This document shows positions 17,393 through 26,574 of a stretch of 64,000 nucleotides of DNA, piece by piece. The stretch's first letter is position 1; each line of letters starts with the position of its first letter. Location: contig JAJPJD010000010.1 of NCBI GenBank assembly GCA_021324355.1, positions 1-64,000 on the forward strand, in the 5' to 3' direction. The notes beneath the pieces are model-generated. The model was not told where the DNA came from and ran no database searches. It saw nothing but the letters and a program-made list of their open reading frames with translations. The DNA is from Actinomycetota bacterium (GTDB lineage Bacteria > Actinomycetota > Acidimicrobiia > Acidimicrobiales > RAAP-2). A program made the position numbers and the translations under genes.

Positions 17393-18888
17393 GACAGCCC
17401 CCGGCACAGCGGCAGGGTGCACAGCAGGGCCCGCTCCTGGTCGCCGTAGAGGCGGCGCAGCTCCAGGCGGGCCTGGCCGGCCGCCTGCTCGGTGGCCTGG
17501 CACCACTCCTCGAGCTGGGTCGGGTCGGACGAGGTCACCGTCACGTAGCCGCTGAAGCGGTAGGAACCGTGGCCGTCGGCCAGCTCGGCCTCCCGGCGCG
17601 CCACCAGCTCGGCCTCCCGGGCCCGCCGGGCAGTGGCGAGGAACCCTCCCCGTCGCCGCAGCTCCGAGTCGGCGATGTCGGCGGTCCGAGCAGCCTCGAC
17701 CGCCCGCACCGCCCGCGACGGGCTGACCGGCTCCATCACCACCGCCACGCTCCGGCGAAGCGGGCCGAGCAGGATCGGGGCCAAGAAGTCCGGCCCGACC
17801 TCGACCCGTGGCCACTCGGCGATCCAGTAGGTGACGTGCCAGTTGGCGTCGGTGCGGACCCGCCCCCACTCCGCCTGGGTGGCCATGGGCCACGGCCACC
17901 CGACCATGCACGGCGGGCACCGGCGCCCCTCGTCGCTCGCCGCCAGCTCGGCCGGGTCGGGCTGGCCGATGGCCAAGATCGCCGCCGCCAGCTCGGCCGG
18001 GCCGAGCGGGCCCCGGCAGGTGACGTCGGCCCCGCCGACCAGCCGGGACAGGTTGGCGAGCTCCCGCAGCACGCTGTCGACCGCCGCCCGCTCACGGTCG
18101 GTCCCCCGCCCCGGGCGCGACGTGCGGACCTGGACCGCCAAGAGGACCAGGTGCCGGGAGGTCCCGGTCCCGCACGCCTCCAGCAGCTGCTGGTAGGAGG
18201 CGTAGGCCTCGCGGTCGCGGCTGACCGCCCGCTCCTCCAGGTCGGCCCGGACCTTGCGGCCGTCGTCGGGGAGGGCCAGCGCCAGCCACTGGAGGCGGTG
18301 CACCGCCGAGCCCTCCCGAGCCAGGGCGGCCAGGACCGAGGCCCAGGCGCCGACCCGGCGCTCCTGCTCGTCGGTGCCGAGGAGGGCGAAGCTGTGGCCC
18401 TCGAGCGCCAGGGCCGCGGTCAGCGTCCCGGCCCGGCGGTCCTGCACCACGCCGACCTCCGCCGCCAGGTCGGTCGCGCGCGCCTCCAAGATGCCGAGGC
18501 CGGCGAACACCCCGGGCGGCGCCAGACGAGGCCCCCCGGGCCGAGCCAGGACGAACGGCACCGGGCCGCCGTGGGCCGGGCAGTGGCCGGCACCGGGCTG
18601 GCCCGAGCGACGCCGCCGACCCCCGGCCCCGTCGGCGCCCCACCGGATGAGGGTCGGCAGCCACTCCTCGGCCGTGCGCCCGCCCAGCGGCCAGCACGCC
18701 ACCGCGAGCGCTGACCCGAGGACCGCCACTGCCTCGGCCACGCCGAGCGGGTCCGGGTGGAGCCGCAGGGACCCGACGCCGAGCAGGAGGCCGGCCGCGA
18801 CCACCGCGACCTGCCCGCCCCGCCAACCGGCGATCAACCCCCGGCGCTCCAGCGGTCCGAACCGATAGCGCGGCCGCTCAGTGGCCAT
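17389..18888 (-). CDS. SCO6880-like membrane component of actinobacterial type IV secretion
   Basis: 499 residues from ATG 18888. The opening RYRFGPLERRGLIAGWRGGQ and two membrane segments at about residues 25-70 match the SCO6880/PrgI-like family found beside VirB4 ATPases in actinobacterial conjugation loci. The long soluble part contains RHLVLLAVQVRTSR, and ELRRRGGFLATARRAREAEL near its end. It overlaps the upstream gene by 11 bp and the downstream ATPase by 4 bp. Its biochemical role is unknown; an N-terminal VirB4-like partner is a reasonable inference. Confidence 0.75.
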   Translation of the reverse strand: MATERPRYRFGPLERRGLIAGWRGGQVAVVAAGLLLGVGSLRLHPDPLGVAEAVAVLGSALAVACWPLGGRTAEEWLPTLIRWGADGAGGRRRRSGQPGAGHCPAHGGPVPFVLARPGGPRLAPPGVFAGLGILEARATDLAAEVGVVQDRRAGTLTAALALEGHSFALLGTDEQERRVGAWASVLAALAREGSAVHRLQWLALALPDDGRKVRADLEERAVSRDREAYASYQQLLEACGTGTSRHLVLLAVQVRTSRPGRGTDRERAAVDSVLRELANLSRLVGGADVTCRGPLGPAELAAAILAIGQPDPAELAASDEGRRCPPCMVGWPWPMATQAEWGRVRTDANWHVTYWIAEWPRVEVGPDFLAPILLGPLRRSVAVVMEPVSPSRAVRAVEAARTADIADSELRRRGGFLATARRAREAELVARREAELADGHGSYRFSGYVTVTSSDPTQLEEWCQATEQAAGQARLELRRLYGDQERALLCTLPLCRGLS

Positions 18889-20209
18889 GGCGCCCCCCAC
18901 CGGGCTCGGGGTCCGGGCGCCACCGCAGCACCGGGCCCAGGTGGTCCGAGACCAGCTCGTGGTCGCCGATCCGAGCCGGAGGCGGCCCCAGCGCCGGGAG
19001 CGTCGCGCCCCACACCGGCGGAGGACCGCTCGGGCGCTCCCGCTCGACCACCGGGGCTGGAGCCGGGATGCCGGGCCAGGTGCCGACGGCGTCGCCGGGA
19101 GGCGTCGCCGGGGAGCTCCCGCCACCGCCCGGGGCGCCCCCACCCTCCGAGCTCGGCGGCTCGGGCCCCGGCAGCTCCAGGGGGGCCGCCGCGCCGGTGC
19201 CCACCGGCAGCTCGGGCAGCGGGGGCGGGCCCAGCTGTCCCACCACCAGGGCGACGCCGGTGCGGCCGCCCATGACCGCCGCCCGCTGGGCCCGGTGCCG
19301 TACTTCCTCCAGGTGGTGGGCGGCGCTCGCCTCCACCATCGGCACCAGCCGCAGCAGGGTGAAGGGGGCGAACGCGGCCAGGAGCAACAGGGCGCCCCCG
19401 GCCAGCTCGGTCGCGATCGAGCCCCCCGACCCCACCGCACCAGCGGCCAGGCTGAGGACCGCCACGATCACGAACTTGGACAACACCAGGGCGGCCACCG
19501 TCTCCACCAGCCGCCGGCACCAGTGCGACACCGCCGGCCAGACCAGGCTGGCCAGGGCGAGGGGGAAGAACAAGGTGGCGGCGTAGACCGCGGCCGACCG
19601 GACCAGCAGCTCGACCCACAGCACCAGCGCACCGAGGGCGACGAACAGCGCGCCGAGGAGCGCGACGAAGGTCGGGACCCCCGCCCCGGTGCCGGCCGCC
19701 TGGTCGGCGAGGGAGGAGGCGACCGCGGAGAGGGCCGAGCCGATGCTGCCCGAGGACCCCGACGACACCGCCGACGCGAGCGCGTCGCAGGCGGCGAGGG
19801 ACAGCTGCACCAGCTGCACCGCCACTGCGCCGACCAGGAGCGCGAGCGGCAGGTGGACCAGCGCGGCCCGCAGAAGAGCGCTCGGGCTCTGGCGGTAGAT
19901 GGACTGCACCACCGACGCGGCCAGCAGCGGCACCAGCACCACCGCGGCCAGCCCGACCATCACCTCGTAGTGGCTCTTGAACCACGACGCCCCCAGGTCC
20001 ACCGAGGTGGTCGAGCCGATGACGCTCCCCACCGCAGACAGCAGCCAGCTCGCCCCCTGGGCGACCCCGGACGCCAGCACGCCCAGCAGGTCGGAGGCTC
20101 CGGCTCCAAGGATCGACGCGGTGACCCCGGAGGCGGCGCCGCACGCGAGCGACAGGCCCGGGATCACCCCACAGCCCACGCCCGGGATGAACGGCAGGGC
20201 CGCAATCAC
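18878..20209 (-). CDS. VirB6/TrbL-like polytopic membrane protein
   Basis: 443 residues with about six hydrophobic segments between residues 20 and 310 (for example AAVVLVPLLAASVVQSIYR, LPLALLVGAVAVQLVQLSL, FVALLGALFVALGALVLWV). A cytoplasmic Pro/Gly-rich tail from about 330 to the end follows. This layout, and the position beside VirB4-like and VirD4-like genes, identify the VirB6/TrbL inner-membrane channel component. The tail is unusually long and low in complexity. The family was assigned by topology and context, not by a catalytic motif. Confidence 0.7.
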   Translation of the reverse strand: MIAALPFIPGVGCGVIPGLSLACGAASGVTASILGAGASDLLGVLASGVAQGASWLLSAVGSVIGSTTSVDLGASWFKSHYEVMVGLAAVVLVPLLAASVVQSIYRQSPSALLRAALVHLPLALLVGAVAVQLVQLSLAACDALASAVSSGSSGSIGSALSAVASSLADQAAGTGAGVPTFVALLGALFVALGALVLWVELLVRSAAVYAATLFFPLALASLVWPAVSHWCRRLVETVAALVLSKFVIVAVLSLAAGAVGSGGSIATELAGGALLLLAAFAPFTLLRLVPMVEASAAHHLEEVRHRAQRAAVMGGRTGVALVVGQLGPPPLPELPVGTGAAAPLELPGPEPPSSEGGGAPGGGGSSPATPPGDAVGTWPGIPAPAPVVERERPSGPPPVWGATLPALGPPPARIGDHELVSDHLGPVLRWRPDPEPGGGRHGH

Positions 20210-20246
20210 CGCGCCCGGCCCCCCGGGGCTCGCCCGCCGCCGTCCA

Positions 20247-20534
20247 TCAGTGCAGGCCCGACCCGGCGCCGAAGAAGAAGTTGATGAGGGTCGGGGCGGC
20301 CCCGATCAGCAAGGCGGCCAGCCCGGCCACCAGCACCGCTCGACGGCCGGCCAGCGCCTGGTGGTAGTTCTGCGAGTGGGCGCCGATGGCCCACGCGGCC
20401 GCCCCGACCACCAGGCCCACCAGCGCCAGGATGAGTGCCCACCCCCCGATCCCGTTGGCCAGCTGCTGCAAGGTGCCCCCGCCGGGCAGCTGGGCGGGAT
20501 CCGGGTTGAGCGTCACGCCTGCCAACAAGTGCAT
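20247..20534 (-). CDS. Small VirB2-like membrane protein
   Basis: 95 residues from ATG 20534 with GAGGGGG just upstream. A short N-terminal stretch (HLLAGVTLNPD) is followed by two hydrophobic helices (GGWALILALVGLVVGAAAW and AVLVAGLAALLIGAAPTLI) with a polar turn between them, the topology of VirB2/TrbC pilin-like subunits. It is the first gene of the five-gene cluster and lies head to head with the senX3-like gene. No cleavable signal is obvious. Confidence 0.6.
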   Translation of the reverse strand: MHLLAGVTLNPDPAQLPGGGTLQQLANGIGGWALILALVGLVVGAAAWAIGAHSQNYHQALAGRRAVLVAGLAALLIGAAPTLINFFFGAGSGLH

Positions 20535-20659
20535 CGCGCCCCCTCGCCGTGGTCTGTTCGCCGGGGCGCTCCGCTGCCCCGGCCGGTCGAGCCGAACGGT
20601 CGGAGCGCGCCACGGGCCGGGTCGTCCCGGTGGAGCTGTGCTCCTGCCATGCTGGAGAG

Positions 20660-22122
20660 GTGATCGCAGCGGCTCCGGCCCCTGGCCACATTGCCGGCCT
20701 GCCTCCACCGTTGGCCTACGGCCTGGCCGCGCTGATCCTGGTGGTCGCGATCGTGGTCTCGGTCGCGCTGGGCCGACGCTCGGGGCGTCAGGCCCTGACC
20801 CAGCGGCTCAGTGCGCTCGGCTCCCGCCTCGGCCTGCACCCGCCCAGCGAGGAGAGCGGGCTCGAGAACGCGCTGGCCTACCTCGAGCAGGTCACCGGGG
20901 CCGCCTCAGAGGCGGTGGCCGAGGCCAGCGCCGACGCCATCCGGCTCCGCCGGGCGATCGACGCGCTGCCCCAGGGGGTGGTGCTGTCGGACGAGAACGG
21001 CAAGGTCGTCTACCAGAACCCCCGGGCCAACGCGCTCATGACCAGCCGCCTGGGGGACGCCCTGGCCGCCCAGGCGGTGACCGAGCTGCTCGAGGAGGCC
21101 TGGCAGCAGGGCTCGGCCGAGCGCACCGTCGACCTCTACGGGCCGCCGCCCCGGACGCTGCACGTGCGGAGCCTGCTGATCGACGACGGTCGGCGCTCCC
21201 TCGGGGTGATCGCACTGATCGAGGACATCTCCGAGCGCCGGCGACTCGAGATGGTGCGCCGGGACTTCGTGGCAACGTCAGCCACGAGCTCAAGACGCCG
21301 ATGGGCGCGCTCGGGCTGCTGGCCGAGACGCTGGTGGCCGAGCCCGACAGCGAGGTCGCCCGCCGGCTGGCCAACCGGATCCACACCGAGGCCTTCCGGG
21401 TGAGCCGGATCATCGACGACCTGCTCGACCTGAGCCGCATCGAGGCCGAGTCCGACCCGCCGCGCGAGCCGGTCCTCGTGAACCTGATCATGGCCGAGGC
21501 GGTCGAGCGGGTCCGGGCCACCGCCGACCAGCGGGGCATCGCCATCGTGCTGTACGAACCCTCCCCGGCGGTGGCGGTCATGGGGGACCGCCGCCAGCTG
21601 GTCTCGGCCCTCCACGCCCTGCTCGAGAACGCGGTGACCTACTCCTACGACAACAGCACGGTCACCGTGACCGGCACCGTGGCCAAGGAGCCGGTCGACG
21701 ACGCGGCGGGCGCCGAGCCGGGACTGGCGCTGGCCGCCGGGCCCCCGCCGCCCCGCTCCCACCACCCGGCGGCGGCCGCCCCGGTGGCCCGGACGGCCAC
21801 CGATCCCCAGACCGCCCAGCCGGCCGAGCCGGACAGCGACGCCGGTCCCCTCCCGGCGGTCCACGGCGAGCGGGAGGTGGTGAGGATCTCGGTCGCCGAC
21901 CACGGGATCGGCATCCCGGGGCGGGACCTCGAGCGGATCTTCGAGCGCTTCTACCGGGTCGACCACGCCCGCAGCCGCAACACCGGCGGCACCGGGCTCG
22001 GGCTGTCCATCGTCCGCCACGTGGCCACCAACCACCGGGGCCGGGTGGACGTGGAGTCCCGTGAGGGTGAGGGGTCGACGTTCACCCTGGTGCTGCCGCT
22101 CCAGGGTGACCGGGGGAGCTGA
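20660..22122 (+). pseudogene. senX3: SenX3-like sensor histidine kinase, broken by a one-base frameshift
   Basis: From GTG 20660 the frame encodes one membrane segment (LAYGLAALILVVAIVVSVAL), a PAS-like domain (IDALPQGVVLSDENGKVVYQNP) and the helix leading to the phospho-acceptor (MVRRDFVA). At 21272-21275 one base is missing: GTGGCAACGTC where GTGGCCAACGTC is expected. The continuation NVSHELKTPMGALG, with all later boxes (LLENAV, DHGIGIP, GGTGLGLSIV), lies in the +1-shifted frame through 22122. Restoring one base gives 487 residues. A Pro/Ala-rich insertion of about 65 residues splits the ATPase domain. It may be a real loss or a sequence error. Confidence 0.82.
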
Positions 22123-22124
22123 CC

Positions 22125-22874
22125 GTGCCCTCGCCAGCGACCCGGGGCGGCGAGGACCGGCCGACCTGCGTGCTCATCGCCGAGGACGAGGAGTCCTTCG
22201 CCGACGCCCTCACCGTCGGGCTCAGCCGGGAAGGCTTCGTGGTGCACGTGGCCGGGGACGGCACCACTGCCCTCAACCTGTTCGGCTCGATCGACCCCGA
22301 CGTGGTGCTGCTCGACCAGATGCTCCCGGGGGGCCTCTCCGGCCTCGACGTGTGCCGCTCGATCCGGGCCACCTCGTCGGTGCCCATCATCATGGTGACC
22401 GCCAAGGGCGAGGAGATCGACACCGTGGTCGCGCTGGAGGTCGGCGCCGACGACTACGTCACCAAGCCGTTCCGCATGCGCGAGCTGATCGCCCGCATCC
22501 GGGCCGTCTCCCGCCGCTCCCCGAGGGGCGGGCCCGAGGTCGAGGGGGCCCAGCGGACCGAGGAGGGTCAGATCGTGGTGGGCGAGGTGGCGGTCGATCC
22601 CGACCAGCGGCGGGTGCACGTCCGGGGGTCCGAGATCCGGCTCCGGCGCAAGGAGTTCGACCTCCTCCTGCTGCTGGTGGAGAACGCCGGCCGGGTGCTC
22701 ACCCGGGACGTGCTGATCGACCGGGTCTTGGGTAGCGACTACATCGGCGACACCAAGACCTTGGACGTGCACATCAAGCGGCTGCGGTCCCAGATCGAGC
22801 GCAACCCGGCCGAGCCCGAGCTGATCACGACCGTGCGCGGCGTCGGCTATCGGTTCGCGGCTCCCGGCCGCTGA
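22125..22874 (+). CDS. regX3: RegX3-like response regulator
   Basis: OmpR/PhoB-family regulator of 249 residues from GTG 22125, 2 bases after the kinase. The receiver domain has acidic residues in AEDEES, phospho-acceptor Asp 64 (VLLDQMLPG), and the conserved Thr/Lys (MVTAKGE; YVTKPF). The C-terminal winged helix includes RLRRKEFDLLLLLVENAG and TVRGVGYRF. In mycobacteria RegX3 with SenX3 controls the phosphate-starvation response; the same role here is inferred. It stays intact although its kinase frame is broken. Confidence 0.88.
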   Translation: MPSPATRGGEDRPTCVLIAEDEESFADALTVGLSREGFVVHVAGDGTTALNLFGSIDPDVVLLDQMLPGGLSGLDVCRSIRATSSVPIIMVTAKGEEIDTVVALEVGADDYVTKPFRMRELIARIRAVSRRSPRGGPEVEGAQRTEEGQIVVGEVAVDPDQRRVHVRGSEIRLRRKEFDLLLLLVENAGRVLTRDVLIDRVLGSDYIGDTKTLDVHIKRLRSQIERNPAEPELITTVRGVGYRFAAPGR

Positions 22875-22878
22875 GCGC

Positions 22879-24183
22879 TCAGGGCCGGCGGATCACCGTC
22901 TCGCCCCCCAGGTACGGGGCGAGACAGTCGGGCAGCCGGACCGAGCCGTCGGGCTGCCGACCGGTCTCCACCAGGGCCGGCCAGATCCGCGACCAGGCCA
23001 GGGCCGAGCCGTTCAGGGTGTGCACCAGGACCGGCGGTCCGCCGGCGGCCGGGCGGTAGCGGATGTTGGCCCGGCGGGCCTGGTAGTCGCGGTACCAGCT
23101 GACCGAGGACACCTCCCAGAAGCGGTCGACCCCGGGCAGGTAGACCTCGAGGTCCACCGTCCGGGCAGCGGCGCCCGAGAGGTCGCCGGCACACAGCTCG
23201 ACCACCCGGTAGTGCAGGCCCAGGTCCTGCAGCAGGGCCTCGGCCCGGCTGGTGATGTCGGCGTGGACCGCCGGGGCCTGCTCGGCGGTCGCGTACGCCA
23301 TGAGCTCCACCTTGTCGAACTCATGGGTCCGCAGGAGCCCCCGGGTGTCCCGGCCGGCCGCCCCGGCCTCCCGGCGGAAGCACGCGGTGACCGCGCAGAA
23401 CCGCATCGGCAGATCGGCCTCGTCGAGGATCTCGCCCCGGTACAGCGAGGTGAGGGGCACCTCGGCGGTCGGGATGGCCCACAGGTCGTCTCGCTCGACG
23501 TGGTAGCCCTCGTCGGCGAACCGGGGCAGGTGCCCGGTCGCAGTCATGGTGTCGGTGAGCACCAGGGTGGGGGGCCGGATCTCCTCGTAGGCGTCGGCGT
23601 GGTGCTCGAGGGCGTACGCGCTCAGGGCCCGGATCAGGCGGGCGCCGGCCCGGCGGTAGAGGGGGAACATGGAGCCCGAGAGGCGAGCCCCCCGCTCCAG
23701 GTCCAAGATGCCCAGCTCCTGGCCGACCTCCCAGTGGGGCACCCGCTGGTGGGGCCCGTACTCGGGGGGCGGGGCACCGGCCTCCATGCCCGGCCACCAC
23801 CGCCGCACCACCACGTTGTCCTCGGGCCCGTCGCCGTCGGGGGTCTCCTCCGACGGCAGGTTGGGCAGGAGCAACAGCGCGTCGCGCAGCGCCCCCTGGG
23901 CGTCCTCGGCCTCGGCCGCAGCCGCCTTCTCCTGGTGCCCGAGCTCCCGGCTGCGGGCCACCAGCGCCTCCGCCGCGTCCGAGTCCCCGGCGCCCCGCGC
24001 CTCCCGGACCTGGCGGGAGAGCTCCTTCACCTGGGCTCGCAACGCCTCCTGGGCCCGCAGCCGCTGGCGGGCCAGCGCGTCGAGGGCCACCACCCGCTCG
24101 ACCTCGGCCCGGGCCACCCCCCGGCGGGCCAGGGCGGCGGCCACCGCCTCGGGGTCCTCGCGCAGCAGCCGGACGTCGATCAC
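22879..24183 (-). CDS. serS: Seryl-tRNA synthetase
   Basis: Class II synthetase of 434 residues from GTG 24183, with GGAGG 5 nt upstream. Residues about 25-110 form the antiparallel coiled-coil arm that holds tRNA-Ser. The catalytic core has motif 2 (FRREAGAAGRDTRGLLRTHEF region) and motif 3 (VHTLNGSALAWSRIW). The length is normal. It is divergently transcribed from the ABC-transporter pair. Confidence 0.95.
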   Translation of the reverse strand: MIDVRLLREDPEAVAAALARRGVARAEVERVVALDALARQRLRAQEALRAQVKELSRQVREARGAGDSDAAEALVARSRELGHQEKAAAAEAEDAQGALRDALLLLPNLPSEETPDGDGPEDNVVVRRWWPGMEAGAPPPEYGPHQRVPHWEVGQELGILDLERGARLSGSMFPLYRRAGARLIRALSAYALEHHADAYEEIRPPTLVLTDTMTATGHLPRFADEGYHVERDDLWAIPTAEVPLTSLYRGEILDEADLPMRFCAVTACFRREAGAAGRDTRGLLRTHEFDKVELMAYATAEQAPAVHADITSRAEALLQDLGLHYRVVELCAGDLSGAAARTVDLEVYLPGVDRFWEVSSVSWYRDYQARRANIRYRPAAGGPPVLVHTLNGSALAWSRIWPALVETGRQPDGSVRLPDCLAPYLGGETVIRRP

Positions 24184-24295
24184 GGCGCCCTCCGACGCCT
24201 GGCCGGAGTGCGCCGGCCGGGTGCACGAGCGCTCCGTGCGCGAGGCGAGCCTGGCATCGCCCGGCAACGCTACCGGGGGCCGGGATGTCGCCCGG

Positions 24296-24301
24296 TAGCG
24301 T
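24296..24301 (+). promoter_or_regulatory. -10-like hexamer 8 nt before an ABC ATPase start
   Basis: TAGCGT ends 8 nt before GTG 24310, so transcription would begin at or next to the start codon (leaderless). No clear -35 is seen. The same arrangement recurs across the window. Confidence 0.4.
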
Positions 24302-24309
24302 CGTCCACT

Positions 24310-25260
24310 GTGCCCGCGGTCGAGTGCTCGGACCTCGTCGTCCGCTACGGCGAGACCGTCGCGGTCGACGGGGTGTCGCTGCAGGCCGACGCCGGGGAGG
24401 TGGTCGCGGTCCTCGGGCCCAACGGGGCCGGCAAGACCACCACCGTGGAGGCGCTCGAGGGCTACCGGGAGCCGGCGTCCGGCCGGCTGCGGGTGCTCGG
24501 GCTCGACCCTCGCCGGGACCATCGGGCCCTGGTCCCCCAGATCGGGGTGATGCCCCAGCGCGGCGGGGTCTACCCGATGCTCGGTCCCCGCCGGGCCCTC
24601 GAGCTGTTCGCCAGCTACTACCCCGACCCGGCCCCGACCGGCGAGCTGCTCCAGCGGCTCGGCCTGGCGGCGGTGGCCCGCACCCCCTGGCGGCACCTCT
24701 CGGGCGGCGAGCAGCAACGGCTGTCGCTGGCCCTGGCCCTGGTCGGACGGCCCAAGGTGGTCTTCTTGGACGAGCCCACCGCCGGGGTCGACCCCCAGGG
24801 CCGAGCCGAGCTGCGTGCCGTCATCGCCGAGCTGGCCGAGCACGGGACGTGCGTCCTGCTCACCACCCACGAGCTGGCCGAGGCCGAGCGGCTGGCCGAC
24901 CGGATCGTGATCCTGCGGGCCGGGCAGATCCTGGCCGAGGGGACGGCGGCCGAGCTGGCCCGGCTGGGCAGCGGGCCGGCGGTGCGGTTCTGGTCCCGGC
25001 CCGGGCTGGACACCGCCGCCCTGGGGGCGGTGCTCGGGGCAACGGTCACCGAGGACCCTCCGGCCGCCTACCGGGCCGAGATCGCGCCGACACCCGAGGT
25101 CACCGCCGCCATCGCCGCCTGGCTGGCCGAGCACGGTGCCGACCTGGTCGAGCTCCGTACCACCGCCTCGCTCGAAGAGGCCTACCTGGCGTTGGTGGGT
25201 GCCGAGGCCGAGCTGGCCGAGGCCGGCTCACCCGGGCCCACCCGGGGTCGGCGGCGATGA
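24310..25260 (+). CDS. ABC transporter ATPase (ABC-2 export type)
   Basis: 316 residues from GTG 24310. It has Walker A LGPNGAGKTTTVEAL (about residue 38), the signature HLSGGEQQRLSLALALVG, Walker B VVFLDEPTAGVDP and an H-loop histidine in LLTTHELAEAERLADR. A C-terminal extension of about 100 residues follows, as in DrrA/CcmA-like ATPases. Its stop overlaps the permease start by 4 bp, so the two form an exporter. The substrate cannot be read from the sequence; drug or lipid-like compounds are typical of the family. Confidence 0.88.
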   Translation: MPAVECSDLVVRYGETVAVDGVSLQADAGEVVAVLGPNGAGKTTTVEALEGYREPASGRLRVLGLDPRRDHRALVPQIGVMPQRGGVYPMLGPRRALELFASYYPDPAPTGELLQRLGLAAVARTPWRHLSGGEQQRLSLALALVGRPKVVFLDEPTAGVDPQGRAELRAVIAELAEHGTCVLLTTHELAEAERLADRIVILRAGQILAEGTAAELARLGSGPAVRFWSRPGLDTAALGAVLGATVTEDPPAAYRAEIAPTPEVTAAIAAWLAEHGADLVELRTTASLEEAYLALVGAEAELAEAGSPGPTRGRRR

Positions 25261-25985
25261 GGGCGCTGTGGGCCCAGCTGCGGGCCGAGACCTGGATGAC
25301 CCTGCGCCGCGGCGAGACGCTGCTCGTGACGGTGGGCATCCCGGTCGTCTTCGTCGTCTTCTTCTCCCGGGTCCATGTCCTGCCGACCGGGCGGGTCCCG
25401 GCGGTCACCTTCGTGGTCCCGGGGATCCTGGCTCTGGCCGTGATGTCCACCGCCATGGTCGCCCTGGGCAGCGCGACCGGCTTCGAGCGCGGCTACGGGG
25501 TGCTGAAGCGCCTGGGGGCCACCCCGCTGCGGCGCGACCGGCTGATCGCGGCCAAGATCGCCACGGTCGTCGCGGTCGAGCTGGTCCAGGCGGTGGTGCT
25601 GGTCCCGGTGGGCCTGGGGCTGGGCTGGCGGCCGGCCGGCACCGCGCCGGTGCCCCAGGCAGTCGGCCTGGTGCTCCTGGCCACGGTGGCCTTCGGGGGG
25701 CTCGGCCTCCTGCTGGCCGGGGTCCTCGCCCCCGAGGTCAACCTGGCCGTGACCAACGGCCTGTACCTGGTCCTCCTGCTGCTCGGGGGCATGCTGGTCC
25801 CGCTGTCCAAGCTGCCCGGCGGGCTGGCCGCGCTGTCCCGAGCCCTGCCGGCGGCCGCCCTGTCCAGCGGGCTGCGGGCCGCCCTGGGCGGGGGCGGGCC
25901 GGTGCCCCTCGAGAGCTGGGTGGTCCTGGCCATCTGGGCGGTCGCGGCGCCGGCGGCGGCCGCGGTCAGCTTCCGGTGGGAGTGA
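25257..25985 (+). CDS. ABC-2 type transporter permease
   Basis: 242 residues with about six membrane segments (including LLVTVGIPVVFVVFFS, VPGILALAVMSTAMVALG and GLYLVLLLLGGMLVPLSKLP). The ERGYGVLKRLGATPLRRDRL cytoplasmic loop is the hallmark of ABC-2 permeases of the DrrB type. It starts at ATG 25257 inside the ATPase stop. It ends 3 bases from the converging thioredoxin-like gene. Confidence 0.87.
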   Translation: MRALWAQLRAETWMTLRRGETLLVTVGIPVVFVVFFSRVHVLPTGRVPAVTFVVPGILALAVMSTAMVALGSATGFERGYGVLKRLGATPLRRDRLIAAKIATVVAVELVQAVVLVPVGLGLGWRPAGTAPVPQAVGLVLLATVAFGGLGLLLAGVLAPEVNLAVTNGLYLVLLLLGGMLVPLSKLPGGLAALSRALPAAALSSGLRAALGGGGPVPLESWVVLAIWAVAAPAAAAVSFRWE

Positions 25986-25988
25986 GCC

Positions 25989-26570
25989 CTATCGGGAGAG
26001 GCCCCGTTCGTCCGCCCGGAGCTGGGCCGGGGTGATCGGGCCGTGCACGATCCGGGCAATGGTGCCGTCGGCGGTGATGAAGACCGCATCGGGCTCGGCG
26101 GTCAGGGCGTAGCGACCCTCGGTGACCGAGTAGGCCGAGTCGAGGCCGACCGGGAAGCTCACCCCGCTGGCCCGGACGAAGGCCAGGGCAGCCGGCGCTG
26201 GGTCCATCCCGTCGATCCCGATGATGGGGACCCGGGCCCGAGCCGGCTGGTCGCGGTAGAAGCGGGCCAGTGCCGGGATCTCCCTCCGGCACGGCGGGCA
26301 CCAGGTGGCGAAGAAGACCAGCACCGCCGGGCGACCGTTCCCCCCGCCGTCGGCCGGAACGCCCACCGTGCCCCGGCCGCCCAGCGCAGCGAGGGAGAAC
26401 CCCGGGGCCGGATCGCCCACCGCCGGGACCGCCGGCCCCGTCGAGCCCCGCGAGAGGAACAGCCCTGCCCCGAGGCCGGCGGCCAGGATCACCCCCAAGA
26501 CCAGGAACGCCAGGCGCGGTCGGCGGGGCGGGAGCCCAGGGTCCCCCCGAGCTGCCGCCTCGGCAGTCAT
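25989..26570 (-). CDS. Membrane-anchored TlpA-like thioredoxin-fold protein
   Basis: 193 residues. An N-terminal membrane segment (LAFLVLGVILAAGLGAGLFL) is followed by an extracytoplasmic thioredoxin domain with the redox motif WCPPC in VLVFFATWCPPCRREIPAL. It lies 4 bases downstream of ctaB and in the same direction, so a role in cytochrome oxidase or cytochrome c maturation (keeping thiols reduced for haem or copper insertion) is likely but inferred. Confidence 0.83.
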   Translation of the reverse strand: MTAEAAARGDPGLPPRRPRLAFLVLGVILAAGLGAGLFLSRGSTGPAVPAVGDPAPGFSLAALGGRGTVGVPADGGGNGRPAVLVFFATWCPPCRREIPALARFYRDQPARARVPIIGIDGMDPAPAALAFVRASGVSFPVGLDSAYSVTEGRYALTAEPDAVFITADGTIARIVHGPITPAQLRADERGLSR

Positions 26571-26574
26571 CGGG

